64,000 bases of DNA from Helichrysum umbraculigerum (lineage: Eukaryota > Streptophyta > Magnoliopsida > Asterales > Asteraceae): positions 14,771,501 through 14,835,500 of the forward strand of contig CATIUR010000001.1 of NCBI GenBank assembly GCA_949592205.1. The letters are read 5' to 3'. The notes beneath the pieces were generated by a model. It did no database searches and had not been told where the DNA came from. It saw nothing but the letters and a program-made list of their open reading frames with translations. The translations under genes and the position numbers were made by a program. Shown piece by piece: positions 33,137 to 44,870 of the stretch. The number at the start of each line of letters is the position of its first letter. Positions within the stretch are counted from its first letter, which is position 1.

Positions 33137-36100
33137 TGTGACAACCGTCAAACCTCAGGTCATTATCACACTAGAATCGTAAATTACATTTACCGCATTC
33201 CTTAAATCCGAGTGAAATTCCTAGGTTACGACTTCGCAAGCTTATTAAGCCATAGAACGACTTAGAGATTGCTTAGTGAACCATAAGTTCTTTTAGAGAT
33301 GTTATAATAGGTTACTAAGTGCCAAATTAATCAAAGAAAAGTTCATCCCTTGATGCTTTAATAAAACCCTTAACGGTTCACAAAACTGAAATTTTCGTAA
33401 CTCGACAACGCAAACTTAATCGGATGAATAATACATGGACATTAAAAATAGACAAATTAAGTGTATCATAACTTAAGTCAAGAACTTAAAATTTCTCACT
33501 TTTCAAAACTCAAATTTTAATCACCAAAACATCACAAAATAAACCTCATAAAATACATATATTTATACCAAATTAATACAAATTAATTAAATAACTTTTA
33601 TACACTTTATTTAACAAAAAAAAAAATATATAAAATGACCAAAATACCCTCCAAAAAACCGGCCCCCCCCCCTTTTATTTCAAATTCATTTCATTTTCCA
33701 AACAAAAAAAAAACCTCATTATCTCTTTCATTTCTCCCAAAACCCATTTACTTCCATTTCCTCATCTCTCTCTAAAAACACACACACATCTCCTCCATCT
33801 TCTCTCTAAAATTCCAGCAAACATTCAAGGTATAACAAAAGATTTAAGGGTGTTCTTGCATCAAAGGAACCTTTAAAGGTAAACCAAAGCATCTACACTC
33901 ATCTATCTTCCATTTTCTTGCATTATTTCTTCATAATAATCGGATTTTATGCCTTTCCATGGCTAAAATCCTCATGCAAAGCTTGATGTTTGTAGGTTAC
34001 ACCTTAAAACACCTTTTAGGTGTTAATAGAAAGGATAACCCATGATCAAACCGAAAATCAAGTAAAAAAATCGATTATTGTTTGTAAAGTTGTTGATATA
34101 TTGTTCTTAGTATGTAGAAATCTTGTTTTTATGATAATAATCACCTCTAGCACATCATGGATGTATTTTAATACCATGCATGAGTTAGATCATAGATTTA
34201 AAGGTCAAAGGAGCAAAAACTTCTTTTATTTCATGATTGGTGTTCTTCACTATGAACAAAACACCCATTATGAGTCTGGAATGCTTCTGTCCAGAAACTT
34301 TCATCTACTTCCACGATTTTTATAAAAATCATTTCTTCATGAAAATGGACGTTTTTATAGTCTAAATTCAAGTTCTGGAAGTTAGCTTTCCAACCCCGTA
34401 AACCTCATATTGATTTGAGTTTGTTTGATATTTTTAATAATTTGTGGGACAAAAGATATACAAACTGTTGAAAAGGGTCAGAAACTTTTATCTTGGTATT
34501 TTAATCATATCTAGAGCCTCACACCTCCAAATAACTTGAAACCAACGCCAAAAGTTTACAAATTTTGTTGGTTACAACGTTTCTGTTGATCACTTTTTCT
34601 TGAACCCAATGTATTTTACTCAGATGTAATGATTGCATGCATGTGTCCCTAATTGGACACAGAAGATAAAAGAAAATATTAAAAATATTTGCACTAATTT
34701 TTAAATATTGGAAAAATTACAGTAACTATATAACATGTTGGGGATAATCTGTGATTTTTTCTATATTTGATTTCAAATCAGAAGTATTTTTAATAAATAC
34801 AACAAACAGAAATAAAATTCTGAAAATAAGAATGTTGACTGATTTTGGTAAAATTGAAAAACCGACACTTGCGGACTTGTCATTTAGGGAAAGAATAACT
34901 TTTTATGACTTATGAACATATTTAAGGGTTGGGAATAAGTCTCGGGTCAAACCGAGGAGTTTTGACCGAGTCAACAAAAAAATGAGTCTCGGTTTCGGAG
35001 ACGGAAAACTTACTATTTTCGGAAATAATGCTAACAAGAAGGTTATGGGGTGTCTTATGTGGTATAATCGGGTTATGGGTTTAATAAACATAAAATTGTA
35101 AGGAACCAATGTTCCAACACTCAAAACAATATGAAATATGGACATTACAATCACGTGACATTATACGACTTGTATGAGACGTTCGACAATTTTTCTTTGT
35201 GTAATATATTAGTATTCATTATTGTACACAAACGCGATAATCGGACATTAACAAACTTCAAACCAATCAAACCAAAAAGGCACTTTGTAATCTAGATATT
35301 TAACTAAGCAATCTTAACAAACCAATTTACCAAGAATCTAACTAGAGACCTCGTGTTCATAGGACTTGGATAGGGGTCATACTCGTCAAGCACACGTGTT
35401 ACATCCGTCGATTCACGCTTACGCTCAACTGTGAGTTCTCACAGCCCCTTTTTCACTTGTTTAATATTTTGGGGTGAAAAGCATGATTCTAAATTTTTAC
35501 TAAATTGGTTGTACATTCATGAACTTGTTAAATCTTTGCCATGCTACTTATGCGAATTGGTGTGTATACTATTGTTATGCTTGAGTACTATCGTGCTAAA
35601 GTCCCCGGAAATACCTTTACACTACTTATTAACTCGTCCGAGAGCCAGACGAGCCGTTAATATTTATGGATAGCGCTATTTAGGGTAGACCATCCCTCAC
35701 TCACACTGTAACGTGGGTGCATAGTATTACTTTTACTCATGTTACCGATAGAACATGGAGCTTGGGGCATGTGTCGGTCTAATCGGTTAAGTAGTGGCCT
35801 CATTGCATTAACGTTCGTATATACTACTTTCCTATTCGCAATATTTACAACCAATCATTTATATTTATATACTTGATGAACAAAGCTTTTGATTCATTTA
35901 TCTATAAGATTAAACCTGTGAACTCACCAACTATGACCATAGTTGACCGTTTGTTTATCATGCTTTTCAGGAAATCGACAGTAAGACGCATTCTAGGAGT
36001 ACTTTTGTGTGGATGCATTCTCGCATGCGTTTGCTTTAATTTGGATTATGACTAACTTTTGGAAACTTTTATGAACTTGTTGTAATCACCTTTGGAATTA

Positions 36101-36224
36101 TGTTTTGAACTTGTGGTAACTTGTAATACTTTTGCTAAATTATGTATGGTATTACTTCTATATCTTGTGCATTTGTTACCCGGTACTGTTACACCTCGTG
36201 TTTCCGCTTTAGCGGGGTGTGACA
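33137..36224 (+). mobile_element. T3 3' LTR
   Basis: A 3,088-bp copy of the 5' LTR begins TGTGACAACC after a weak purine tract (GGTGGGATAT, 33,127-33,136). The stretch 33,095-33,125 before it holds the TTTCGGGACGAAATT block typical of chromovirus 3' ends. It ends GGGGTGTGACA, followed by the target duplication CAAAT. Confidence 0.96.
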
Positions 36225-36848
36225 CAAATTGTTTAGAATCCAACATGATTTCGACCTCATATTTACCAACTTTTGACATACTTGTAAAAAAAATATGTAC
36301 TTCATCTTACTTTATGACTCATGAAAGTTTAAAATTTTTGAAAATTTTGGCAAAATAAGGGTTGAAAATTTATTTGAGGACTAGCATGTTTCTAGATCAA
36401 CTTAAACAGATATTTTGACAGACGAGAGATATACCGCTATCCCACACTTAGAAATAAACATTGTCCCCAATGTTTCTACGCTAAGTAGGGATAAAATCCC
36501 ACACTTAGGGTTTTGGTTTAGGAAAAATGTGAATTTAAAAGTTATAAGCGAGGGGGATCCCACACTTAGAGATTTAAGTGGTCAATAGGCATATCGAAGT
36601 TATATTAAAATAGGAAGAGCGGGTTTAGGAGAGATACTTCCCTACGGACAGTGGGCACTGGATATAGGACCAGATTCGTGTAGGGTTGGTGTAAATAATT
36701 TGTTGGATCGTGAGGACCAGACTCTTTTCAAAGCTCATCCAATTCCTACGAAGATAAGGTCTGCAATATCATAAAATACCATCATAATCATCAGTTCAAC
36801 AACACAACAGGTCTAACGATAAATAAAGATAACTAAAGATAAAATAAA
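36225..36848 (-). other. Z2 3' region, part 2, with CTAAGTGTGGG repeats
   Basis: Continues Z2 from 24,261. On the minus strand CTAAGTGTGGGAT occurs near 36,572, 36,508 and 36,452, the last preceded by TTGGGGACAATG. A+ has the same series at 48,225-48,700. No gene is seen. Confidence 0.75.
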
Positions 36849-37346
36849 CTAGAGATCGTCTAGTAAATCATCCATGTCTGGATCAAATGATGCAAGTGCG
36901 TCAGGATCTGGATCTGAAGTGAGTGACAAGGCAGCAGTGCGATCAAACATCATGGATGCATCAACGGGAATCCGAGGTGGCCTAGAAGGAGCAACAGCAG
37001 TGGGAGGAACAGTCTGTGGTGGGGCAGCTGGGAAGAAGGACCAAGGTGGGAGAGCTGGCCTGGGACCCTGACCAAGCTGATACGGCTGATCGGCGAGTCT
37101 CGGTAGTCCCCTCACCTCTCTGATTTCGGACTGAGAGCTACTCTGAATCGAAAGCTCACTGAGCATCGCCCAAGTCACCCTTGGGTCTGAAGTGGTAACT
37201 CCAAAGTCAAAAAGTGGGGCAGATACAGGAGCAGTCGGAACATGCTCATCAGTAGTGGTGGTCGTCTTCTTTCTTTTCCCTCTGCGTGTCCTCTTCCTCT
37301 GTTGTTTCTGAGTAACTTGTCCTGAAGTCTCAGCTGAAGCGTCCAT
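36849..37346 (-). CDS. Z2 env-position ORF (short, unknown)
   Basis: A 165-residue ORF downstream of pol starts MDASAETSGQ. It has a strongly basic patch (QKQQRKRTRRGKRKK), a Pro/Ala-rich middle and an acidic end (DPDMDDLLDDL). There is no signal peptide or membrane segment, so it is not a classical envelope protein. Its ATG is one base after TTTATCTTAATGTTTCAG, a good 3' splice site, which fits expression of the Athila third ORF from a spliced RNA. A+ places an unrelated ORF in the same position, also directly after a splice acceptor. It may be a truncated or alternative env-position gene. Confidence 0.6.
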   Translation of the reverse strand: MDASAETSGQVTQKQQRKRTRRGKRKKTTTTTDEHVPTAPVSAPLFDFGVTTSDPRVTWAMLSELSIQSSSQSEIREVRGLPRLADQPYQLGQGPRPALPPWSFFPAAPPQTVPPTAVAPSRPPRIPVDASMMFDRTAALSLTSDPDPDALASFDPDMDDLLDDL

Positions 37347-37690
37347 CCTGAAACATTAAGATAAACAGGTAATGCTATAGTTTTAAATGGGTATACAAAT
37401 GCAAAATAATCAGATGACTTCAAGAAATGTTTGTTTAAATGTTAAAGCTTTGTGAGGTCATCAGTTCATTTGCATTTGTATACTATGAATAAAACTTATC
37501 TGATGTATATGTAAGAGTGTGGCATCGTCAGATATTTGGGTTATCCTGCATCGTTAGTTTAGGGATGATAATACTAAAACAAAAATAACTAAGAAATAAA
37601 ATAAAATAAAATAAGATAAGCAATGGGGTGCCTCCCGAGAGCGCTTGTTTAGAGAGTCTCTAGCTTGACTCTTTGTACCTACTAGTCGGC
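37347..37690 (-). other. Z2 post-pol spacer
   Basis: On the minus strand the block AAGCGCTCTCGGGAGGCA (37,646-37,629) follows the pol stop. It matches A+ 44,423-44,448 and is a known hallmark downstream of pol in Athila/Tat-type elements. The spacer ends with the splice acceptor at 37,348. Confidence 0.75.
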
Positions 37691-40408
37691 TCAAGGTGGT
37701 TCAAAGATATAGACTTCCTCACCAGAGGGGAAATCTTCGATGTAGTGCTTTAAGCGATGGCCATTGACTTTAAAATTACCGTCCGAGGCTTCTAGTTCGA
37801 CTGCTCTGAAGGTAAAGACTTTTGATACAACAAATGGTCCGCTCCACCTTGATCTGAATTTGCCGGAGAATTTTTTGAAGCGCGAATTGAAGAGAAGAAC
37901 TATGTCTCCGGGCTTGAACTTAGAATATTTGAGTTTAGCGTCGTGAGTATTCTTTGTTCGCTCTTTGAAGTGCAGAGAGCTATCATATGCTTGGTCTCTT
38001 AATTCGGCTAGTTCATTCAGTTGCATTTTCCGATGTGATCCAATCGCAGAAGGGTCTAAATTACATTCTCTTAGCGCCTAGTGAGCTTTATACTCCAACT
38101 CTATCGGCAGATGACACGCTTTTCTGTAGACTAGTCTGTAGGGCGTGGTTCCTAGTGGTGATTTATATGCGGTTCTGAACGCCCACAGAGCATCGTCTAA
38201 TTTTTCAGCCCATCTTTCCCTATGATTAACCACGGTTCGTTCTAAAATTCTCTTGAGCGCTCGATTCGTCACTTCGGCTTGCCCATTCGTCTACGGGTGG
38301 TAAGCCGTAGAGGTCTTATGGGTGACACCATAATATTGTAATGTCCTCATAAACTGAGCATTACGGAAGTGCGTGCCCCGATCACTAATGATCGCTTTTG
38401 GAGTACCGAAACGTGGGAAGAGCTGCTTTAAGAATTTCACCACTACTCGAGAATCATTTGTAGGAAATGCTTGAGCTTCGGCCCATCTGGAGACGTAGTC
38501 GACAGCAACCAGAATATACTCTTTCCCATATGATTTTGGGAATGGTCCCATAAAATCCAACCCCCATATATCAAAGATCTCGCAGGCCTGGATGTTAGTA
38601 AGTGGCATTTCACTCCTCCGTGAGATACTTCCAAACCTTTGGCAAGCATCACAACGTTTTACCAAGTCGTGAGCGTCTCTGAATATAGATGGCCAATAGA
38701 AACCGGAATCGTATACCTTCCTTGCGGTCATATTTGCTCCATGATGTCCTCCAGTTGGTCCGTGATGACTTTGGTGAAGAATGTTCCTTGCCTCCCTCTC
38801 GTCTGCGCATCTTCTGATGATTTGGTCCGGGCATACTTTAAATAAGTATGGATCATCCCAATAGTAGTTCTTTACATCTCTAAAGAATTTGCGTCTTCTA
38901 GAGGTGGGCATTCCTTTTGGCACAATTCCTCCAACCAGATAATTTGCGTAGTCTTCATACCAAGGGTTGTAAGTGAATTGAGAACCCTTTTGGTATCCTC
39001 CGATATTCATGAGTTGTTCTTCAGGAAACTGGTCTTGAATTTCTCTCTCATCAAGCTTATCCATCGACTGATTTTCCAATCGACTAAGATGATCTGCTGC
39101 GACATTCTCGGCTCCCTTTTTATCCTTGATTTCTATGTCAAATTCTTGGAGGAGGAGAATCCATCTAAGCAGTCTCGGTTTAGCGTCTTGCTTTTTGAAG
39201 AGATACTTCAAGGCTGAGTGATCTGTATAGACAATAGTTTTGGACAATATTAAATAAGAACGAAATTTATCAAAAGCGAATACTACCGCAAGAAGCTCTT
39301 TCTCTGTTGTGGTGTAATTCTCTTGTGCATCAGTGAGTGTCTTGCTGGCGTAGTATATTGGATGAAACCGCTTCTCCTTCCTTTGCCCTAAGACAGCTCC
39401 AACAGCGAAGTCACTAGCATCGCACATGATCTCAAACGGAAGACTCCAATCGGGGGCGACCATGATCGGTGCATGCGTGAGCTGATCCTTCAAAATGTTG
39501 AAAGCTTTAAGACAGTCATCTGAAAAGACAAACGGAGTATCCTTCTCGAGAAGGTGCGTCATAGGTCGAGAGATCTTAGAGAAATCCTTGATAAAGCGAC
39601 GGTAGAATCCGGCGTGACCTAGAAAACTGCGAATGGCTTTAACAGAAGTAGGTGGCGGAAGTTTGGCAATAGTCTCAACTTTGGCTTTGTCAACTTCGAT
39701 TCCAGATTTTGATATTCGATGTCCAAGAACTATTCCTTCTTTCACCATAAAGTGGCACTTTTCCCAGTTTAAGACAAGATTTGATTCTTCGCATCGGGCT
39801 AGCATCCTTTCAAGGTTGGAAAGACAAGATGTGAAGGAATCACCGAAGACTGAGAAGTCATCAATGAATACCTCCATACATTGTTCAATCATGTCATGGA
39901 ATATTGCCACCATACACCTTTGAAATGTTGCAGGCGCATTGCATAAACCGAATGGCATGCGGCGGTAGGCAAATGTACCATATGGACATGTGAATGTCGT
40001 TTTTTCCTGGTCCTTTGGATCGAGAGGAATTTGAAAATAGCCGGAGAAACCGTCGAGGAAGCAATAATATTCATTCCCCGATAATCTTTCCAACATATGA
40101 TCGATGAACGGCAGAGGGAAGTGATCTTTCCGGGTGGCTTCATTTAATTTCCGGTAGTCGATACACACCCTCCAGCCGGTGACGGTTCGTGTAGGAATCA
40201 ATTCATTATTTTCGTTAGCGATAACCGTCATTCCTCCTTTCTTTGGGACAACCTGAACTGGGCTGACCCATGGGGAATCTGAGATAGGATAGATCAAACC
40301 AGCATCCAAGAGTTTGATAACCTCTTTCTTGACCACATCTTGAATCTTCGGGTTTACTCTCCTCTGTCTCTGTATGGAAGGTTTGAAGTCGTTTTCCATG
40401 AGTATTGA
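37691..40408 (-). pseudogene. Z2 Athila-type pol (RT, RNase H, integrase)
   Basis: The frame begins in RT (ILMENDFKPSIQRQRRVNP) and runs through RKLNEATRKDHFPLPFIDHM, an Athila signature, the catalytic VFIDDFSVFG (about 39,865), RNase H (MCDASDFAVGAVLG, about 39,415), the integrase core (GLDFMGPFPKSYG, SDRGTHF) and its C-terminus (FKPGDIVLLFNSRFKKF). Two in-frame TAG codons interrupt it, at 38,291-38,293 (just before NGQAE, which holds the catalytic Glu) and at 38,078-38,080. Both are explained by single C-to-T or G-to-A changes. The 5' part, with gag and protease, is cut off by A+ at 40,409 and should lie right of the window. Confidence 0.92.
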
Positions 40409-42762
40409 TGTGACTAAAATAGTCATGTTTTTAAGGGCAATATTCCGCACTTTTTGGACGTAACTTTAGTGAAAACATTCGAAAATGATCATTATTTACT
40501 AAATTTCACTAAAGTGGTCTAAATATAGGCGTTGCTGCAAAAATCACCTAAAACGTCCAAATAACAAGCAAATCAGGACGAATAAACGTGCACAAAATCA
40601 CCCGGCCTCATTTACCTTATATAGATCACATTCTAACTTCATCATATGATAAAACAGGTAAAATCGAGATGGGAAAATCAAGAATCATGCAAATCGGATA
40701 AAGAACGGAGAAGACTGAGCAGTATCAGACCCTATAAAGTCATTTTGGCTATGCTTGAGCTATACACATCCAATTTCAGTGAAGTTGGCATCATTAGAAG
40801 CGTAACGGAATTATGAAACCACAGGCGAAAGAATCAGGTCAAACGAACGCATAACGAAGGAGATACGCGCGTTTTAAGCAACGAACGAAATTAGACGAAC
40901 ACCGTATACGGCCCTGGGAACCGTATATGGCCCCACATAGACCGTATACGGCCTACCTAACACCGTATACGGCCCTTCCAAGGCCGTATACGGCCCCTTT
41001 ACCATGTATCGTGCATCGTTTGCTTGTACGTGCTGTTTCGCGAGTTGTACGGCTGATTTTTGAGCTTTGCCTATAAATAGGGGATCACTCCTCCTCATTT
41101 TACACACCTCAACACATTCACACATTTCTCATTCTCTCACTTTTCTTATTTCTCTCTTTTCTTTCACTTTCTCTCTCTAGCACTACTCTTAGGAGTTAGA
41201 GGAGAAAGGTTAGGGTTGAGCTTACGGTTCGAGTCTAGAGGAAGTTTTAGCTTGGTAATATTGTTGTAACGAGTTTTTCAAGTTCAGACTATTTGTAATC
41301 CTCAGTATTACGCTGCTGTATTCCCGGTGATATCTAAACTTTACTTACTATTATAATGCTTGTGCTTTATGTTATTTCAGTTTGTATTCTGCATATTGCC
41401 ATGTTTATAGAGTAGTTTAATATTGTGATTGTTGAAATGTAGATATTAGGAGTAGGGATGATGTTAAATTAATGTTTCATTTATACGATTGGAAATTGTT
41501 ATGTTGTGTATCTGGTTAAGCTTATCCTGAATATAGATCTAGTCTCTCATCACCCTTTCCAGACTTTCACTTGACTGTTGCCCTAGGATAGGATCTGATC
41601 AACCCTAATACTATGAATATACAGTTATCTCCAGTTACAATATGAAACTATGAACTTTCCTTTAAAAGGCACGGTACTTCGTATAGCGTTGGAAACATCT
41701 CGTGTGGAGTACAAATACGTGGAAGCTAAGGAAATGCCATGGATTGTTTCATCATGAATTACCTAGAAGTGATCCTTCCAGAACTGTGGTCTAGGAATCA
41801 AAGATGTGGAAATGCTTGTTGCACTGTACACCGTTAGTACAATCTAAGATCTGGAACACTATGGAAATGCTTAAATGCCCAGTACACCGTCAGTACATCT
41901 AGGGTTTGGAACACTGTGGAAATGCCTAATTGCCCTGTACACCGTGATTATTCCTAGGGATGAACGCCTGACTGTAAAGGAGGGTCTATATTTATGATGG
42001 TTAAGTATGTGCTTCAATAGAAACAATACAGGGTAGTGTCAATCATATACCTAGACATGCAAAACCCTAATCACACCAATAGTTTAACATACACATGATA
42101 CAATCAGTATTTGCTATAATGAAAGTAAATAGACGATTAGGTGTTAAGAAAGGTAAGTAAATACAATTGCGGTATGTTGCCTTATGCCTGATCCCTAGAA
42201 CATTTAGGGTGACTTTGTCTTAGTTAAGCAAAGGCTCAGGAGGGTTTGAAAACAGCCTGATCTGATCAGAATCATGATAACCTAGGATTCTAGTGACATA
42301 TGTTTCTAGGGTTTCACCTGAACGTAGGGTTCTAGTGTTTACACCGAAAGTATGTCTACTCTTTATTTGGTGAATCTCCAATCAATTTTATAATGAACAT
42401 CATCCCGAAACCCTAGTATCCAAGTTTCAGCAATCACATCTCTACCTGTCTGCTTAAACCCTAATTTCATTTCTCGTTATTTACTTTTCTGCATTTAGGA
42501 TAATTAGAAAACAAAATCAATCCAAGATCTATCTACCTACCCCCATCCTAATTGCGACCATAATCTTTGGTGACCCGCTTAATTTCAATTCGCTCTGATT
42601 TAAGAACGACCTCGAGTTATACTTACTGCTTGCTCCCAAGGTAGGTAGTACTTATAGTTTGAGCCCCAGCTCATATAAATTTAAAACTCACTCTCCGCCG
42701 CTTCTGTTGCTGTTGGAACAATGACCGGAGTCAAATCCGACCGACCGATAGGGGTGACGACA
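40409..42762 (+). mobile_element. A+ 5' LTR
   Basis: It starts TGTGACTAAAATAGTCATG, comparable to the Z1 and Z2 LTR starts, and ends GGGGTGACGACA before the primer site, giving 2,354 bp. The U3 has a palindrome array and TATA box, and the 3' part has the block shared with Z1 and Z2. The stretch 41,330-42,560 contains short repeats of GTACACCGT at about 41,825-41,945 but no gene. Confidence 0.85.
40902..41079 (+). promoter_or_regulatory. A+ LTR promoter: 21-bp-spaced palindromes and TATA
   Basis: CCGTATACGG or one-base variants start at 40,902, 40,921, 40,942, 40,963 and 40,984, spacings of 19, 21, 21 and 21 bp. TATAAATA follows at 41,072-41,079. A CT-rich leader (41,085-41,180) comes next. 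The 21-bp step is two helical turns, so all sites face one side of the DNA. The factor is unknown; it could be a dimeric activator or a silencing target. Confidence 0.8.
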
Positions 42763-42768
42763 AGTTTT

Positions 42769-42785
42769 TGGGGCCGCTGCCGGGG
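42769..42785 (+). other. A+ primer-binding site, tRNA-Asp-like
   Basis: TGGGGCCGCTGCCGGGG matches the usual Athila/Tat tRNA-Asp primer site (TGGCGCCGTTGCCGGGG) at 15 of 17 bases and is six bases from the LTR end. The two mismatches may reflect decay or a variant tRNA. Confidence 0.85.
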
Positions 42786-42917
42786 ATCGTAGAGCGTTAC
42801 GATTTGAAGCCGCCTTAGATATTCTAGCTTTTAGGAGACACTTTCCAATTAGGTTTTCCCGAACTTAGTTGGTAGTTATTTGCTTTCCTTAGAATAATTT
42901 AGATAGTTTAATTAAAA

Positions 42918-44387
42918 ATGAAAAATACAAAAACATCTTCCTATGATTCATTTCCGTCTAGCCCCATTTCTCCACTCACCCTCAAGATGTCCGAAGAAAT
43001 GATGGCCATGGATGACGCTGAGTTCTTCGCCTGCTTAGAACAAGAGTTGGAATCTGACGTCTACTCTTCATCTTTATCCTCTTCCGAAGTTATCTCCGCT
43101 AATTCAGACGATGAATCTAGAACCATAGGGCAATTCTTAGATCTTGACTTAGGAAACCATGATTCTCATCAGAAGATCTCAACTTCTGCATCTAGCATTC
43201 TAAGCTACCAGGTTATACCTGCCCCTGAGATTTCATATTCCTTAGAAAACTTCTTTCAATTCCCTACCTCATCTGGTTTTGTCGAGAGTAACTCTGAACA
43301 TCTTCGACCCTTTCGTTTTCCACCCATTGAAGAACGTCTTCCACCATGGGACGAAGAAGTTTACGAATACCCTCCAAAATCACCTATCTTTTTGAACCTC
43401 GTACCCGAACCCGAGTACACCATCTATCGTGTTGTTGATAGGACTTTACCAATCAAACCTGAAGAAAATATCCGCTACGTAGGTAACTCTTTTGATCCTG
43501 ATAGGAGATTGGATGTTTGTCGGGCATTTGCCAGACAACTCAAAACGTCTGACTTTCCTTTTTCAGTTGAACAAAGAGAAGTCGCTCGTAGGATAAAGAA
43601 ACAGGTTGGTATTCTCCACCATCTTCCAAATCAAAAGGAGGAAGGTATCTTCACACATTATCGAGAGCAAGAACTAAAGCTTAAATCAGAAATAGACCTA
43701 CTAATGGACCTATTCGCCTGCACCGATTATCAACCGGTTTCCCAAACCCTAATTAATCGTCATGTTGTGGCTATGATTTATGAGCTTGAGTTCTGGATCA
43801 GCAAAGATCCCGCTATATCTCTCATCATTTCTGATAAAATTCTATTTTTCGTTGACCCCGCTACTTATATGATCGACAAGTTGTTAGAGATATTTCCTGG
43901 AGCCACTAACGATAACATGGAAGCTACTTTCTTTGCTGGAAGGAAGGATATTAACGTCTCACTCACTTTGTTATTTGCTCAGTCAAAATTTCCTTTCACC
44001 GTTTCACAAACATCTTTAATCGAAGAAATCACGGAGTCAGTTCACACTACCACCGGAGATCCCGATTCAAGAGAAGAATGGAAATTTCAACAAACCCTAG
44101 GAATGCTTCTTCATGACTTAAACCATATAGATGACGGATCACGAAACGGAATTTCAAACCCTAAGAAAGTTAGAAAGGAATTTAACAAGTTTATTGACAA
44201 TCTTCTAGATTTAGGCAAAAAGGAACGTATGTTTCTCACTGAACACGAACGATTCTCGTTACATCCCGCAGACCTAGTTGATTCTGTCATTAAGATTCTC
44301 ACTTGTGACTTTATTCCTCGCTACACTTTCCCTCAACCAAGAGCACCAAATTCACATAAACAATTGCTCTTGGGCAATATTCAATAA
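42918..44387 (+). CDS. Unrecognised 489-residue ORF in gag-pol position of A+
   Basis: An open frame without interruption starts 132 bp after the primer site. The N-terminal 80 residues are Ser-rich and acidic (DESRTIGQFLDLDLG). Residues about 110-165 are Pro-rich (PPIEERLPPWDEEVYEYPPK). From about 190 to the end it is mostly helical, with basic helices (EVARRIKKQ) and many Leu/Ile. I see no zinc knuckle, protease, RT or integrase motif, signal peptide or membrane span. It is followed 35 bp later by the block that normally follows Athila pol, so it replaces the whole gag-pol. It could be a highly divergent gag, a captured host sequence, or a new accessory protein. The long open frame in a decayed neighbourhood argues for recent selection or youth. 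Confidence 0.75.
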   Translation: MKNTKTSSYDSFPSSPISPLTLKMSEEMMAMDDAEFFACLEQELESDVYSSSLSSSEVISANSDDESRTIGQFLDLDLGNHDSHQKISTSASSILSYQVIPAPEISYSLENFFQFPTSSGFVESNSEHLRPFRFPPIEERLPPWDEEVYEYPPKSPIFLNLVPEPEYTIYRVVDRTLPIKPEENIRYVGNSFDPDRRLDVCRAFARQLKTSDFPFSVEQREVARRIKKQVGILHHLPNQKEEGIFTHYREQELKLKSEIDLLMDLFACTDYQPVSQTLINRHVVAMIYELEFWISKDPAISLIISDKILFFVDPATYMIDKLLEIFPGATNDNMEATFFAGRKDINVSLTLLFAQSKFPFTVSQTSLIEEITESVHTTTGDPDSREEWKFQQTLGMLLHDLNHIDDGSRNGISNPKKVRKEFNKFIDNLLDLGKKERMFLTEHERFSLHPADLVDSVIKILTCDFIPRYTFPQPRAPNSHKQLLLGNIQ

Positions 44388-44870
44388 ATTTGTCCAAAAG
44401 TCGAGCTACCGACTTTAACCAAGCGCTTTTTGGGAGGCAACCCAAACTTTAGTTAATTTAGTTTTATTTTAAGTATTTAGGATAAGTAATATTAGTAGTT
44501 TATTTTTAAATTTAAAAGCTTGCATTTAAAAATACAAGAAAACGTTCTTTTAAAATTCAAATTCGCACAACACAGTAACGAATTTCAGACATTTTCAGAA
44601 AGTTCGAAAAAGTTTATTTTTAAATTTTGAAAAAAATTAATTTTGAATTTGTCTTGGATTTTAAAGAACACAAAAAGATTGTCTTGTTTTAAATAAAAAC
44701 GTATACGATTTCGCATACGATTCGCAATATCTTTTCAGACTGCGCGTAAAGATTCAGAAAATTACGAACATACTTTTTAAAATTGTTTTATTAAAAATTT
44801 TTAAACTTTGAAATTTTACTTGTATGTTTCGTATCTTTCGCAAATTTTAAATCGCGTACGTTTAAAAGGG

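Larger units (their letters stand above)
24257..36229 (+). mobile_element. T3: complete young Tekay-type chromovirus
   Basis: The element (24,262-36,224, 11,963 bp) is flanked by the perfect 5-bp duplication CAAAT (24,257-24,261 and 36,225-36,229). It has long near-identical LTRs, an iMet primer site, an upstream ORF, and a single open gag-pol with chromodomain. It sits in the Z2 3' region. The two LTRs differ by only two substitutions that I could find plus homopolymer lengths, indicating recent insertion. All parts needed for autonomous transposition appear present, though activity is not shown. Confidence 0.96.

Noticed and set aside
36849..37346. True envelope glycoprotein after Z2 pol
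   Set aside because: No signal peptide, membrane segment or Cys pattern; only its position is env-like.
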